A stretch of DNA of 64,000 nucleotides from JACCVL01 sp963695375. GTDB lineage: Bacteria; Actinomycetota; Actinomycetes; Propionibacteriales; Nocardioidaceae. The stretch covers positions 2,806,482 to 2,870,481 of the forward strand of contig OY968767.1 of assembly GCA_963695375.1 (NCBI GenBank). The letters run 5' to 3'. The position numbers and the translations under genes are program-made. Below are positions 26,085 through 35,987 of the stretch, in pieces. Under the pieces are notes generated by a model. The model saw only the letters and a list, made by a program, of their open reading frames with translations. It ran no database searches and was not told where the DNA came from. Positions within the stretch are counted from its first letter, which is position 1. The number at the start of each line of letters is the position of its first letter.

Positions 26085-26869
26085 GCGGCGACCACCGGAT
26101 TGGTGAGGGCGCCGATGCCCTCGACGGCGACGGTCACCTCGTCACCGGGGACCATCCGGCCGACCCCGGCCGGGGTGCCGGTCAAGATGACGTCACCGGG
26201 CAGCAACGTCATGATCCGCGACACGTAGGCGACGAGTGTCGGGACGTCGAACACCAGCTGGCTGGTGCGCCCGTCCTGCCGCAGCTGCTCACTGCCGCCC
26301 GAGCGGACCACGGTGGTGACTCGAAGGTCGGCGACGTCCAGGTCGGTCTCGACCCAGGGGCCCAGCGGGCAGAAGCTGTCGAACCCCTTCGCCCGGGTCC
26401 ACTGGTCGTCGCGCTGCTGGAGGTCGCGCGCCGTGACGTCGTTGGCCACCGTGTAGCCGAGGACGACGTCGGACACCTGGTCGGGGGGCACGTCCCGGCA
26501 GATCCGGCCGATCACGACCGCCAGCTCGGCCTCCCAGTGCAGGTCCTCGGTCTGCTCCGGGTGCACGATCGGATCGCCCGGCCCCACGACGGTCGTGTTC
26601 GGCTTGAGGAACAGCAGCGGCTCGGCCGGCAGCTCGTTGTCCAGCTCGGCCGCGTGGTCGGCGTAGTTGCGCCCGACACCGACGACCTTGCTGCGGGGGA
26701 TCAGCGGGGCGAGCAGCCGGACGTCGTCGAGCGGGTGGCTCTGCCCGGTGAGCTCGATCCCGGCGTACAGCGGGTCTCCGGTGAGGACCGCCACCACCGC
26801 ACTGCCGTCCCGCTCTCCGACGACCCCGAACCGGGGTTCGTCCCCCGTGGTGAACCTGGCGATGCGCAT
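26081..26869 (-). CDS. Fumarylacetoacetate hydrolase family protein
   Basis: 262 residues with the FAH fold markers KVVGVGRNYADHAAE, LFLKPNTTVVGPGDPI, the metal-binding HWEAELAVVIGR and DVILTGTPAGVG. Family members include dihydroxyhepta-dienedioate isomerases and acylpyruvate hydrolases, so the substrate is open. Position between cimA and gltX is conserved in Actinobacteria. Confidence 0.88.
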   Translation of the reverse strand: MRIARFTTGDEPRFGVVGERDGSAVVAVLTGDPLYAGIELTGQSHPLDDVRLLAPLIPRSKVVGVGRNYADHAAELDNELPAEPLLFLKPNTTVVGPGDPIVHPEQTEDLHWEAELAVVIGRICRDVPPDQVSDVVLGYTVANDVTARDLQQRDDQWTRAKGFDSFCPLGPWVETDLDVADLRVTTVVRSGGSEQLRQDGRTSQLVFDVPTLVAYVSRIMTLLPGDVILTGTPAGVGRMVPGDEVTVAVEGIGALTNPVVAA

Positions 26870-26878
26870 CGGTCGAGC

Positions 26879-27427
26879 CTAGTCAGCCGTCAGCTCGCAG
26901 AGCGCGGTGAGGGTCCGCCAGTTGCGGGCGGTGCCCTCGACGCCACCCAGCCGGCGGGCCAGCCAGGCGCCCTGGACCCGGCTGGAGTGCACCGAGTCGG
27001 CGTGCTCGACGACCACCTCCGCGGCGCGGACCGCGACCTGCTCCCGGAGCCCGCGGACGTCGGCGAGCAGGGTCCGGACGGCCTGCGGCGTCGGAACCTC
27101 GAACAGGTGCGTCACCTGGACCAGCTCCGGCCGCTCGGCGGCTGCGCCCGGGAACGGATTCCAGTCGCGTACCGCGGCCAGCTCGGCCGGCGTGCGCACG
27201 ACCACCGGGGTGTCCACACCGAACTCGCGTCGGACGACGGTCCGCACCAGCCGGGCGACCGCCGCGGGCGAGCGGTGTCGCGACCGCAGCAGCACGTTCC
27301 CGCTCTGCACGTACGTCCGGACGTCGGCGCAGCCCGAGCCGGCCAGCGCCTCGCGCAGCGCCGGCATCGGCACCTTGTTGCGAGCTCCCAGGTTGATGCC
27401 ACGCAGCAGCGCCACCCACACCGCCAT
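26879..27427 (-). CDS. DUF1697 family protein
   Basis: 182 residues starting MAVWVALLRGINLGARNKVPM, the typical DUF1697 opening, followed by YVQSGNVLLRS and WLARRL near the end. The function is unknown. It is 11 nt downstream of cimA. Confidence 0.87.
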   Translation of the reverse strand: MAVWVALLRGINLGARNKVPMPALREALAGSGCADVRTYVQSGNVLLRSRHRSPAAVARLVRTVVRREFGVDTPVVVRTPAELAAVRDWNPFPGAAAERPELVQVTHLFEVPTPQAVRTLLADVRGLREQVAVRAAEVVVEHADSVHSSRVQGAWLARRLGGVEGTARNWRTLTALCELTAD

Positions 27428-27438
27428 GGCTGGGCAGG

Positions 27439-29061
27439 CTAGCGGGGCGTGGTCACGGTGTGCCGGCGCAGGCCGTAGGTCACCGCGTCCCGCAGTGCCT
27501 CCCACGACGCTTCGATGATGTTGTGCCCCACGCCGACCGTGACCCACGAGTCGGTGCCGTCCGCGGTCTCGATCAGCACTCGGATCACCGCGTCGGTCCC
27601 GTGTCCCTGGTCCAGGATCCGGACCCGGTAGTCGATCAGCTCGAAGGCGGCCACCTGCGGGTAGGCCCGGCCGATGGCCTGACGTAACGCGTGGTCGAGG
27701 GCGTTGACCGGGCCGTTGCCCTCCCCGGTGACGACGAACCGCTCTCCCGCCGCGTGCAGCTTGACCGTCGCCTCGGACAGCGCCTCGGTGTCCGGGTTCG
27801 GCGCCGACTCGGTGAAGACCCGCCACGACTCCACGGTGAAGTACGCCGGGCGCCGGCCCTCGACCTCCTCGACGAGCAGCAGCTCGAACGACGCGTCGGC
27901 CGCCTCGAAGGTATAGCCCTGCCGCTCCATGGTCTTGACCCGATCGACCACGCGGCCCACGAGGTCGCGGTCGTCGGCCAGGTCGAAGCCGAGCTCGCGG
28001 CCCTTGAGCTCGATGCTGGCCCGGCCGGCCATCTCCGACACCAGCATCCGCATGTCGTTGCCGACGGCCTCGGGATCCGCGTGCTGGTACAGGTCGGGGT
28101 CCACCTTGACCGCGCTCGCGTGCAGGCCGGCCTTGTGCGCGAACGCAGAGACGCCGACGTAGGGCTGACGGGACCAGGGCGGGACGTTGGTCACCTCGGC
28201 GACGGCGTGCGCGATCCGGGTGGCGTCGCGCAGCCCGGCGCCCCGAAGCACCGCCTGGCCGCGCTTCAGCTCCAGGTTGGCCACCACGGACACCAGGTCG
28301 GCGTTGCCGGTGCGCTCGCCGTACCCGTTCACGGTGCCCTGGACGTGGGTGGCGCCGACGTCGACCGCGGCGAGCGTGTTGGCCACGGCACAGCCGGTGT
28401 CGTTGTGGCAGTGGATGCCGACCCTCGCCCCCTGTCCCGGGGACAGCGTGCCCAACACGTCGCCGACAACGTCGGCGACCTCCGGCGGCAGCATCCCGCC
28501 GTTGGTGTCGCACAACGCCACCACCTCCACCCCCGCGTCGACGGCTACCCGCAGCACCTCCAGCGCGTAGGCCTTGTTCTCCCGGTAGCCGTCGAAGAAG
28601 TGCTCGGCGTCGAGGAAGACGCGCTGGCCCTCCGCGCGCAGGTGCGTGACGGTGTCGCCGACCATGGCCAGGTTCTCGGCCAGCGTGGTGCGCAGGGCGC
28701 GCTCGACGTGCCGGTCGGAGGACTTGGCCACCAGCGTCACGACTGCCGCTCCGCTCTCGCGAAGCGCGGCGACCAGCGGGTCGTCGGCGGCGGTCCGGCC
28801 CGGACGCCGAGTGGCGCCGAACGCCGCCAGGGTGGCGTGCTGCAGGTGCAGCTCGGTGCGGGCGCGGGCGAAGAACTCGGTGTCCTTGGGGTTGGCACCC
28901 GGCCAGCCACCCTCGACGTAGCCGACACCGAGGTCGTCCAGGTGCCGGGCGATCGCCAGCTTGTCCGCCACCGACAGCGCGAGCCCCTCCTGCTGCGCGC
29001 CGTCGCGCAGCGTCGTGTCATAGACGTCGAACGCCTCGGGGGCAGGAACGGGGCGGCTCAC
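27439..29061 (-). CDS. cimA: Citramalate synthase (LeuA-like DRE-TIM protein)
   Basis: About 540 residues. The DRE-TIM metallolyase signature is DVYDTTLRDGAQQEGLALS, with HCHNDTGCAVANTLAAVD and NGYGERTGNADL, and a C-terminal allosteric domain. CimA condenses pyruvate with acetyl-CoA towards 2-oxobutyrate and isoleucine. The CimA assignment is favoured over isopropylmalate synthase by the TLRDGAQQ motif. The GTG at 29061 is the preferred start but its ribosome site is weak. Confidence 0.9.
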   Translation of the reverse strand: MSRPVPAPEAFDVYDTTLRDGAQQEGLALSVADKLAIARHLDDLGVGYVEGGWPGANPKDTEFFARARTELHLQHATLAAFGATRRPGRTAADDPLVAALRESGAAVVTLVAKSSDRHVERALRTTLAENLAMVGDTVTHLRAEGQRVFLDAEHFFDGYRENKAYALEVLRVAVDAGVEVVALCDTNGGMLPPEVADVVGDVLGTLSPGQGARVGIHCHNDTGCAVANTLAAVDVGATHVQGTVNGYGERTGNADLVSVVANLELKRGQAVLRGAGLRDATRIAHAVAEVTNVPPWSRQPYVGVSAFAHKAGLHASAVKVDPDLYQHADPEAVGNDMRMLVSEMAGRASIELKGRELGFDLADDRDLVGRVVDRVKTMERQGYTFEAADASFELLLVEEVEGRRPAYFTVESWRVFTESAPNPDTEALSEATVKLHAAGERFVVTGEGNGPVNALDHALRQAIGRAYPQVAAFELIDYRVRILDQGHGTDAVIRVLIETADGTDSWVTVGVGHNIIEASWEALRDAVTYGLRRHTVTTPR

Positions 29062-29173
29062 CTCGTCGGCGCGCGGTCGCTGGGACGGTGGTGCATCGCT
29101 CGAGTCTTGCAGCAGCGTCCGCCCATCGGTACCCGCTCCCACCATGCGGAACACCGACGGCGGACCGCGGCGG

Positions 29174-30678
<1,505 letters not shown>

Positions 30679-30682
<4 letters not shown>

Positions 30683-31788
30683 CCGACCCGGTGCATCCAC
30701 CCGTGCCGGTCGGCGGCGCGGCCGTACTGGATGTCGACCAGCGCGGTGCGCACGGCGCTGGTGACCGGCCCGCTGGTGGCACCGTCGCCGGATCGCGCCT
30801 CGCCGTCCGGCCAGCGCAGCCGGCCGACCGGCGTCACGACCGCCGCGGTCCCGCAGGCGAACACCTCGGTGATCTCGCCCGATGCGACGCCGTCGCGCCA
30901 CTCGTCGATGCCGACGCGGCGCTCCTCCACCTTGTGCCCAGCGTCGTCCAGCAGGGTCAGGATGGAGTCCCTGGTGACCCCCTCGAGGATGGTGCCGGAG
31001 AGCTCCGGGGTGACCACCGAGCCGTCGGCCTGGACGAAGTAGAGGTTCATGCCGCCGAGCTCCTCCACCCAGCGTCGCTCTACCGCGTCCAGGAACACCA
31101 CCTGGTCGCAGTCGTGTCCGGCCGCCTCCTGCTGCGCGAGCAGGCTGGCCGCGTAGTTGCCGCCGCACTTGGCCGCGCCGGTCCCACCGGGCGCCGCCCT
31201 GGTGTAGTCCTGGGACAGCCACAGCGACACCGGCCGGACCCCGCCGGGGAAGTAGGACCCGGCCGGCGACGCGATCACGCAGAAGGTCACGTGCCGCGCC
31301 GGGCGCACTCCGAGGAACGCCTCGCTGGCGTACATGAACGGACGGACGTACAGGCTCGCCTCCCCGCCCCGCGGGACCCACTCGTCGTCGGTGCGGATCA
31401 GCGTCTGCACCGCACCGAGGAAGAGGTCGGCGGGCAGCTCCGGAAGCGCGAGCCGTCGGGCGGAGCGCTGGAACCGCGCGGCGTTCGCCTCCGGCCGGAA
31501 CAGCCACACCGAGCCGTCCGCGTGGCCGTAGGCCTTCATCCCCTCGAAGACCTCCTGCGCGTAGTGCAGCACGGCCGTGGCCGGGTCGAGCGAGAGCGGG
31601 CCGTAGGACTGCACCCGGCCGTCGTGCCAGCCGCGCTCCGGCGTCCACTCGACGATCGCCATGTGGTCGGTGAAGTGCACCCCGAAGCCCGGGTCGGCGA
31701 GAACCGCCGCGCGCCGCTCGGCGTCCACCGGCCGCTGGTTGCGCTCGACCCGAAGGGCGGGGAGGTCACTGGGGGTGCCGCTGCTCAT
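30679..31788 (-). CDS. ilvE: Branched-chain amino acid aminotransferase
   Basis: PLP enzyme for the last step of valine, leucine and isoleucine synthesis. The 369-residue protein has the class IV features HYAQEVFEGMKAY, FRPEANAARF, the PLP lysine in GTGAAKCGGNYAAS and VFACGTAAVVTPV. It overlaps leuB upstream and the kinase downstream by 4 nt each. Confidence 0.96.
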
Positions 31789-32864
31789 GCGGGAACGCTA
31801 GCCGACCCGACTCGCAGTGCCACCGCCTCTCCGATGTCGCGCGTGCCCCGCGGCGGCTGGCCCGCCCGGGCCGCCAGATCGGCGCCGACCGCGGTCTCGA
31901 TGCGGGCGGCGGTCGCGGGCAGGCCGAGATGCTCGGCGAGCATCGCCGCCGACAGGATCGCCGCCGTGGGATCGGCCGTCCCCTTGCCGGCGATGTCCGG
32001 CGCGGAGCCGTGCACCGGCTCGAACATGCTGGGCGTGCTGCGATCCGGGTTGATGTTCCCGCTGGCGGCGAGCCCGATGCCACCGGTGACCGCCGCCGCC
32101 AGGTCGGTGAGGATGTCGCCGAACAGGTTGTCGGTGACGACAACGTCGAACCGCGCCGGGTCGGTGGTGAGGAAGATCGTCGCCGCGTCCACGTGCAGGT
32201 AGTCCACCGCCACCGCCGGGAACTCCGCACCGACGTCGCGGACCGCCGCTGTCCACAGCGCGCCGGCGTGGGTCAGCACGTTGGTCTTGTGCACCAGCGT
32301 CAGCCTCCGCCGCGGCCGGGCGTCGGCCCGGCGGAAGGCGTCGCGCACCACCCGCTCGACGCCGAACGAGGTGTTGACGCTCACCTCGGTCGCGATCGCG
32401 TGCGGCGTGCCGGGCCGGACGACCCCGCCGTTGCCGACGTAGGGACCCTCGGTGCCCTCGCGCACCACCACGAGGTCGATGTCTCCGGGGTCGGCCAGCG
32501 GAGACCGCACCGACGGCCAGAGCCGGGCCGGGCGCAGGTTGACGTGGTGGTCGAGCGCGAAACGCAGCCGGAGCAACAGTCCGCGTTCGAGCAGCCCGGG
32601 CGGCAACCGGTCATCCCCCGGCCGACCCCCGACCGCGCCGAGCAGGATGGCGTCGTGCCCACGGAGCTCGTCCAGCACGCTGTCCGGCAGCACCTCGCCG
32701 GTGGCGAGGTAGCGCTCCGCGCCGAGCCGGTAGTGCGCGGACTCGACCCGCACTCCGTCGACCTCGGTGGCGGCCTCGAGCACGCGCAGCGCCTCGGCCG
32801 TCACCTCCGGCCCGATGCCGTCGCCGGCGACGACGGCGAGCCGGACGGGGTCAGTTGTCGTCAG
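31785..32864 (-). CDS. leuB: 3-isopropylmalate dehydrogenase
   Basis: Oxidises and decarboxylates 3-isopropylmalate with NAD. About 359 residues if translation starts at a CTG at 32864, which restores the family N-terminus LAVVAGDGIGPEV; the first standard codon, GTG at 32804, would cut this loop. A GGGGGAGAGC ribosome site precedes the CTG. Other markers are LLGAVGGRP, DNLFGDILTDLAA and EPVHGSAPDIAGKG. The stop overlaps the ilvE start. A hidden indel near the start is the alternative. Confidence 0.93.
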   Translation of the reverse strand: MTTTDPVRLAVVAGDGIGPEVTAEALRVLEAATEVDGVRVESAHYRLGAERYLATGEVLPDSVLDELRGHDAILLGAVGGRPGDDRLPPGLLERGLLLRLRFALDHHVNLRPARLWPSVRSPLADPGDIDLVVVREGTEGPYVGNGGVVRPGTPHAIATEVSVNTSFGVERVVRDAFRRADARPRRRLTLVHKTNVLTHAGALWTAAVRDVGAEFPAVAVDYLHVDAATIFLTTDPARFDVVVTDNLFGDILTDLAAAVTGGIGLAASGNINPDRSTPSMFEPVHGSAPDIAGKGTADPTAAILSAAMLAEHLGLPATAARIETAVGADLAARAGQPPRGTRDIGEAVALRVGSASVPA

Positions 32865-32997
32865 GGCGCTCTCCCCCGTTGTCCCGCAGGTCCATCGCGG
32901 TCTGCATGGCGCTCTGGGCCGCGTCCTGGGTGTCGTCGCGGTGTCGGCTGGGGCCCCACTCGGTGGGGTACATGTCGTACATCATGGCGGTGCTCAT
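32851..32997 (-). CDS. Small protein upstream of leuB
   Basis: 48 residues, MSTAMMYDMYPTEWGPSRHR at the start and ending GGERPDDN. It has a normal ATG and its last 14 nt overlap the leuB CTG start in a different frame. No motif is recognised. It probably couples translation to leuB. Confidence 0.6.
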   Translation of the reverse strand: MSTAMMYDMYPTEWGPSRHRDDTQDAAQSAMQTAMDLRDNGGERPDDN

Positions 32998-33052
32998 CTC
33001 TTCGCTGCGGATCTGGATGCCGGCGTGCGGCTGGTCGGGCGACGGCGGAACC

Positions 33053-33088
33053 CCGCGGTGGGGATGGCCTCAGCAGGCCCCACCGCGG
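33053..33088 (-). terminator. leuB attenuator hairpin
   Basis: CCGCGGTGGGG and its exact reverse complement flank a 14-nt loop holding the leader stop codon. The hairpin is not followed by a clear U tract, as is common in high-GC terminators. Its 5' arm is inside the leader ORF, so ribosome position can affect folding. Confidence 0.65.
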
Positions 33089-33117
33089 CGGCGAAGGATG
33101 AGTACGTAGGTCCGCAT
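33070..33117 (-). CDS. leuL: Candidate leuB leader peptide
   Basis: A 15-residue ORF, MRTYVLILRRRGGAC, with Val-Leu-Ile-Leu codons (GTA CTC ATC CTT, partly rare in such DNA) and a GAGG ribosome site 5 nt upstream. It runs into the hairpin at 33053-33088. The pattern fits a leucine/BCAA-sensing attenuator. Confidence 0.65.
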   Translation of the reverse strand: MRTYVLILRRRGGAC

Positions 33118-33164
33118 GACCTCGTCACCGTACGGCGCGGGTCCGGCACCGCCTCGCCGACGCG

Positions 33165-33177
33165 GACGGCCGTCTCA
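33165..33177. promoter_or_regulatory. Shared BCAA leader motif, leuB copy
   Basis: GACGGCCGTCTCA is identical to the core of the palindrome ahead of ilvB. It lies about 50 bp before the leuB leader ATG. Confidence 0.5.
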
Positions 33178-33225
33178 GCAGGCGGACAGGAATCAGCCGA
33201 TCGACCGTGTGCCAGACTCCGAACG

Positions 33226-33792
33226 GTGAGTGCGCCCCCCGAGATCCCGACCCTCGTGCGCCGGGCGCTGGACCTGTCCCGCGAGCAGGGGTTCGTCAGC
33301 GCCACCCGGCACGAGACCGGCCGGCTGCTCGCCACGCTGGCCTGCGCGCGGACCGGGACGCTCGCCGAGCTCGGGACCGGGTGCGGTGTCGGCGCCGCCT
33401 GGCTGGCCAGCGGCGCCCGCGACAACACCCAGGTCGTGACCGCGGAGCTCGACCCCACGCTGGCCGACCGGGCCCGCACCGTCTTCGCCGACGACGACCG
33501 GGTCGCCGTGCACGCCGGTGACTGGACGACGCTGGAGCAGTTCGCGCCGTTCTCGCTGCTGTTCGTCGACGTCCGGGAGGTGAAGCGGCAGGGGCTCGAC
33601 CTGATCGCCGACCTGGTGGAACCGGGCGGCGTCGTCGTCCTCGACGACTTCACACCGTGCGCGAGCTGGCCACCGGTCTATGCCGGACGAGTGGACTCGA
33701 TGCGGGAGCAGTGGCTGACCGACGACCGGTTCACGGCGGTCGAGGTGATGGTCACCGACGACGCGTCCGTCGTCCTAGCGGCCCGGCGCTGA
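33226..33792 (+). CDS. Predicted O-methyltransferase (YrrM-like)
   Basis: 188 residues from a GTG at 33226. A SAM-binding loop (LAELGTGCGVGAAWLASG), an acidic strand end (TAELDPTLADRA) and VVVLDDFTP are seen. The substrate is not known. It is divergent from the leuB leader and its 3' end overlaps the convergent membrane gene by 18 nt. Confidence 0.85.
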   Translation: MSAPPEIPTLVRRALDLSREQGFVSATRHETGRLLATLACARTGTLAELGTGCGVGAAWLASGARDNTQVVTAELDPTLADRARTVFADDDRVAVHAGDWTTLEQFAPFSLLFVDVREVKRQGLDLIADLVEPGGVVVLDDFTPCASWPPVYAGRVDSMREQWLTDDRFTAVEVMVTDDASVVLAARR

Positions 33793-34458
33793 CAGCACCG
33801 GCGCGGGACCCGGCTCCGGCACCATCTCGGCCAGGTCCAGCTGGACGATCAGCCGGGGCAGGAACAGCTGGACCAGCGGTCCGATCGCGAGCGCGTACAG
33901 CACCGTGCCGACACCGACCACGCCGCCGAGGAGCCAGCCGAGGGCCAGCACGGTCAGCTCCAGCGAGGTGCGGACCAGCCGGACGCTGCCGCCGGTCCGG
34001 AGCACCAGCCCGGTCATCAGACCGTCGCGCGGGCCGGGGCCGAACTGCGAGCCGATGTACATCGCCCCGGCGAGGCCGTTCAGCAGAACGCCGCCGACGA
34101 GCAGTCCGGCGCGCAGCGTCGGCGACTCCGGCGGGTCGATGACCGCCAGACCGAGATCGGTCACCAGCCCGATCACGACGGCGTTCGCGACGGTGCCGAG
34201 CCCTGGCCACTGGCGCAGCGGGATCCAGAGCAGCAGCACCGCGCCGCCGACCGCGATCACCACGGTGCCGAACGACAGCCCGGTGAGCCGGGCCACGCCG
34301 TCGTGGAAGACGTCCCACGGGTCGAGCCCCAGCGTCGAGCGGACCATCATCGCCATCGACCAGCCGTAGAGGACCAGCCCGGCGAACAGCTGCACCAGCC
34401 GCCGGCCGGTGCGACCGGCGGTCAACTGCTGGCGGGGAGTCAGCGCGGCGAGGGTCAC
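33775..34458 (-). CDS. YczE/YyaS/YitT-type membrane protein
   Basis: About 227 residues with five hydrophobic segments (for example QLFAGLVLYGWSMAMMVRS and LLVGGVLLNGLAGAMYIG). The segment LGLDPWDVFHDG and GPGPRDGLMTGL are typical of YczE. YczE genes are often paired with MocR regulators, as here. The GTG at 34458 is chosen because the TTG at 34479 would overlap the divergent gene. Confidence 0.87.
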   Translation of the reverse strand: MTLAALTPRQQLTAGRTGRRLVQLFAGLVLYGWSMAMMVRSTLGLDPWDVFHDGVARLTGLSFGTVVIAVGGAVLLLWIPLRQWPGLGTVANAVVIGLVTDLGLAVIDPPESPTLRAGLLVGGVLLNGLAGAMYIGSQFGPGPRDGLMTGLVLRTGGSVRLVRTSLELTVLALGWLLGGVVGVGTVLYALAIGPLVQLFLPRLIVQLDLAEMVPEPGPAPVLSAPGR

Positions 34459-34481
34459 GGCTCCCAGGGTGTCGAGCAATG

Positions 34482-34511
34482 GCCTGTTCTTCGATAGCCA
34501 CTTCTGGCACG
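34482..34511. promoter_or_regulatory. Direct repeat between MocR and YczE genes
   Basis: GCCTGTTCT and GCCACTTCT begin 15 bp apart in the same direction, the arrangement expected for MocR/GabR-type binding. Only nine positions are compared, so the support is modest. Confidence 0.35.
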
Positions 34512-34520
34512 GTGGCCTGC

Positions 34521-35981
34521 ATGGCGTGGACGAAGGTGTCGGCCCTGCGGATGGCCCATCTGCTCGGCGAGCTTCCCGGCGGCATGCCGGCCTACCAGGG
34601 GCTGGCGGCCCGGGTCCGCCGACTGGTCGGCGAGGGCCGGCTCGGCCGGGATGACCAGCTGCCCAGCGAGCGCGACCTCGCCGGCGTCCTGGCGGTGAGC
34701 CGGACGACCGTGACCCGCGCCTACGCCGAGCTGGTCCGGACCGGCCACGCCGAGGCCCGGCGCGGGTCCGGCACCGTCGTCCGAGTGCCCGGCAGCAGCA
34801 GCGGAGCGCTGGGCCGGCCGCTGGTCGCGGTGCACGCGGTCGGCGAGGGCCGGATCGACCTCACCTGTGCCGCTCCGGAGGCGGTGCCACAGGTGCACGC
34901 CGCGTTCGGCTGGGCGATGGAGCAGCTGCCGGCCCAGCTGCGCGGCAGCGGCTACTACCCGGAGGGACTTCCGGAGCTACGCGAGCTGATCGCGCACGGG
35001 TATGCCAGCCGCGGCGCCCGCACCGACCCCGACCAGATCGTGGTGACTTCGGGCGCGCTGGCCGGTCTCGCGGTCGTGGGCGCGATGTCGGTCTCTCCCG
35101 GGGACCGGGTGCTCACCGAGTCCCCGGCCTATCCGAACGCCGTCGAGACGCTTCGCCGGGCGCACGCCAGGATCGTCGCGCACCCGGTCGCCGACGGCTG
35201 GGACCTGCCGACGCTGACCAGCACGCTCCGCCGGGCCAGGCCCCGGCTGGCGCTGCTGATGCCGGACTTCCACAACCCCACCGGTGCCCTGATGGACGAC
35301 GAGACGCGGGAGCGGGTGGCTGCGGCGCTGGCCCGCACCAAGACCGTCCCGGTCGTGGACGAGAGCAGCGCCGACCTGGTGCTGGACGACGGACCGCTGC
35401 CCCGCGCGTTCGCCGCGTCCGGGTCCGACGTGGTGTCGGTCGGTGGCGTGAGCAAGTCGCTGTGGGCCGGGCTCCGGATCGGCTGGATCCGCGCGCCGCG
35501 GGCGCTGGTGCCCGACCTGGTTCGAGCCCGGGCGACGATCGACCTCGGCTCGTCGGTGGTGGACCAGCTGGCGGTGACCGCCCTGCTGCGAGACCGCGAC
35601 CAGTCCCTCGCCGAGCGACGCGACGGCCTGCGCCGGGGCCGGGACGCGCTGGCGGCCGGGCTCGCCGCCCGGCTCCCGGACTGGCGGTTCGTCCTGCCCC
35701 GCGGCGGGCTCAGCCTCTGGTGCCGGCTGCCCGCGCCGGTGGGCTCCGCGATCGTGGCGGCCGCCGAGCGGCGGGGCCTGCTGTTGGTCAGCGGTGGCCG
35801 GTTCGCCCCCGACGGCGGCCTCGAGGACCAGCTCCGGCTGCCGTTCACCGCGCCGGCGGCGATCTATGCCGAGGCGGTGCGCCGGCTCGCCGAGGCGTTC
35901 GAGGAGGTGCGGGGCGACGCCGAGTCGGGCCGGGCGGGTGCCCGCACCCTCCGAAGCGACCGGCGGCCGTTGATCGCCTGA
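34521..35981 (+). CDS. MocR/PdxR-type regulator (GntR HTH + aminotransferase)
   Basis: About 486 residues. The N-terminal GntR winged helix (LPSERDLAGVLAVSRTTVTR) is fused to a fold-type I aminotransferase domain with the PLP lysine in GGVSKSLWAGLRIGW and FHNPTG. Such proteins sense PLP or related compounds and control a divergent gene, here the YczE-type protein. I prefer the ATG at 34521; 34479 would overlap the neighbour. It converges on serA. Confidence 0.9.
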   Translation: MAWTKVSALRMAHLLGELPGGMPAYQGLAARVRRLVGEGRLGRDDQLPSERDLAGVLAVSRTTVTRAYAELVRTGHAEARRGSGTVVRVPGSSSGALGRPLVAVHAVGEGRIDLTCAAPEAVPQVHAAFGWAMEQLPAQLRGSGYYPEGLPELRELIAHGYASRGARTDPDQIVVTSGALAGLAVVGAMSVSPGDRVLTESPAYPNAVETLRRAHARIVAHPVADGWDLPTLTSTLRRARPRLALLMPDFHNPTGALMDDETRERVAAALARTKTVPVVDESSADLVLDDGPLPRAFAASGSDVVSVGGVSKSLWAGLRIGWIRAPRALVPDLVRARATIDLGSSVVDQLAVTALLRDRDQSLAERRDGLRRGRDALAAGLAARLPDWRFVLPRGGLSLWCRLPAPVGSAIVAAAERRGLLLVSGGRFAPDGGLEDQLRLPFTAPAAIYAEAVRRLAEAFEEVRGDAESGRAGARTLRSDRRPLIA

Positions 35982-35987
35982 GCGCCG

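Noticed and set aside
32804..32806. GTG as the leuB start
   Set aside because: It would remove the N-terminal LAVVAGDGIGPE motif found in all LeuB proteins.
32855..33109. Plus-strand 84-residue ORF near leuB
   Set aside because: It is the antisense of the small ORF and leader; no ribosome site or motif.
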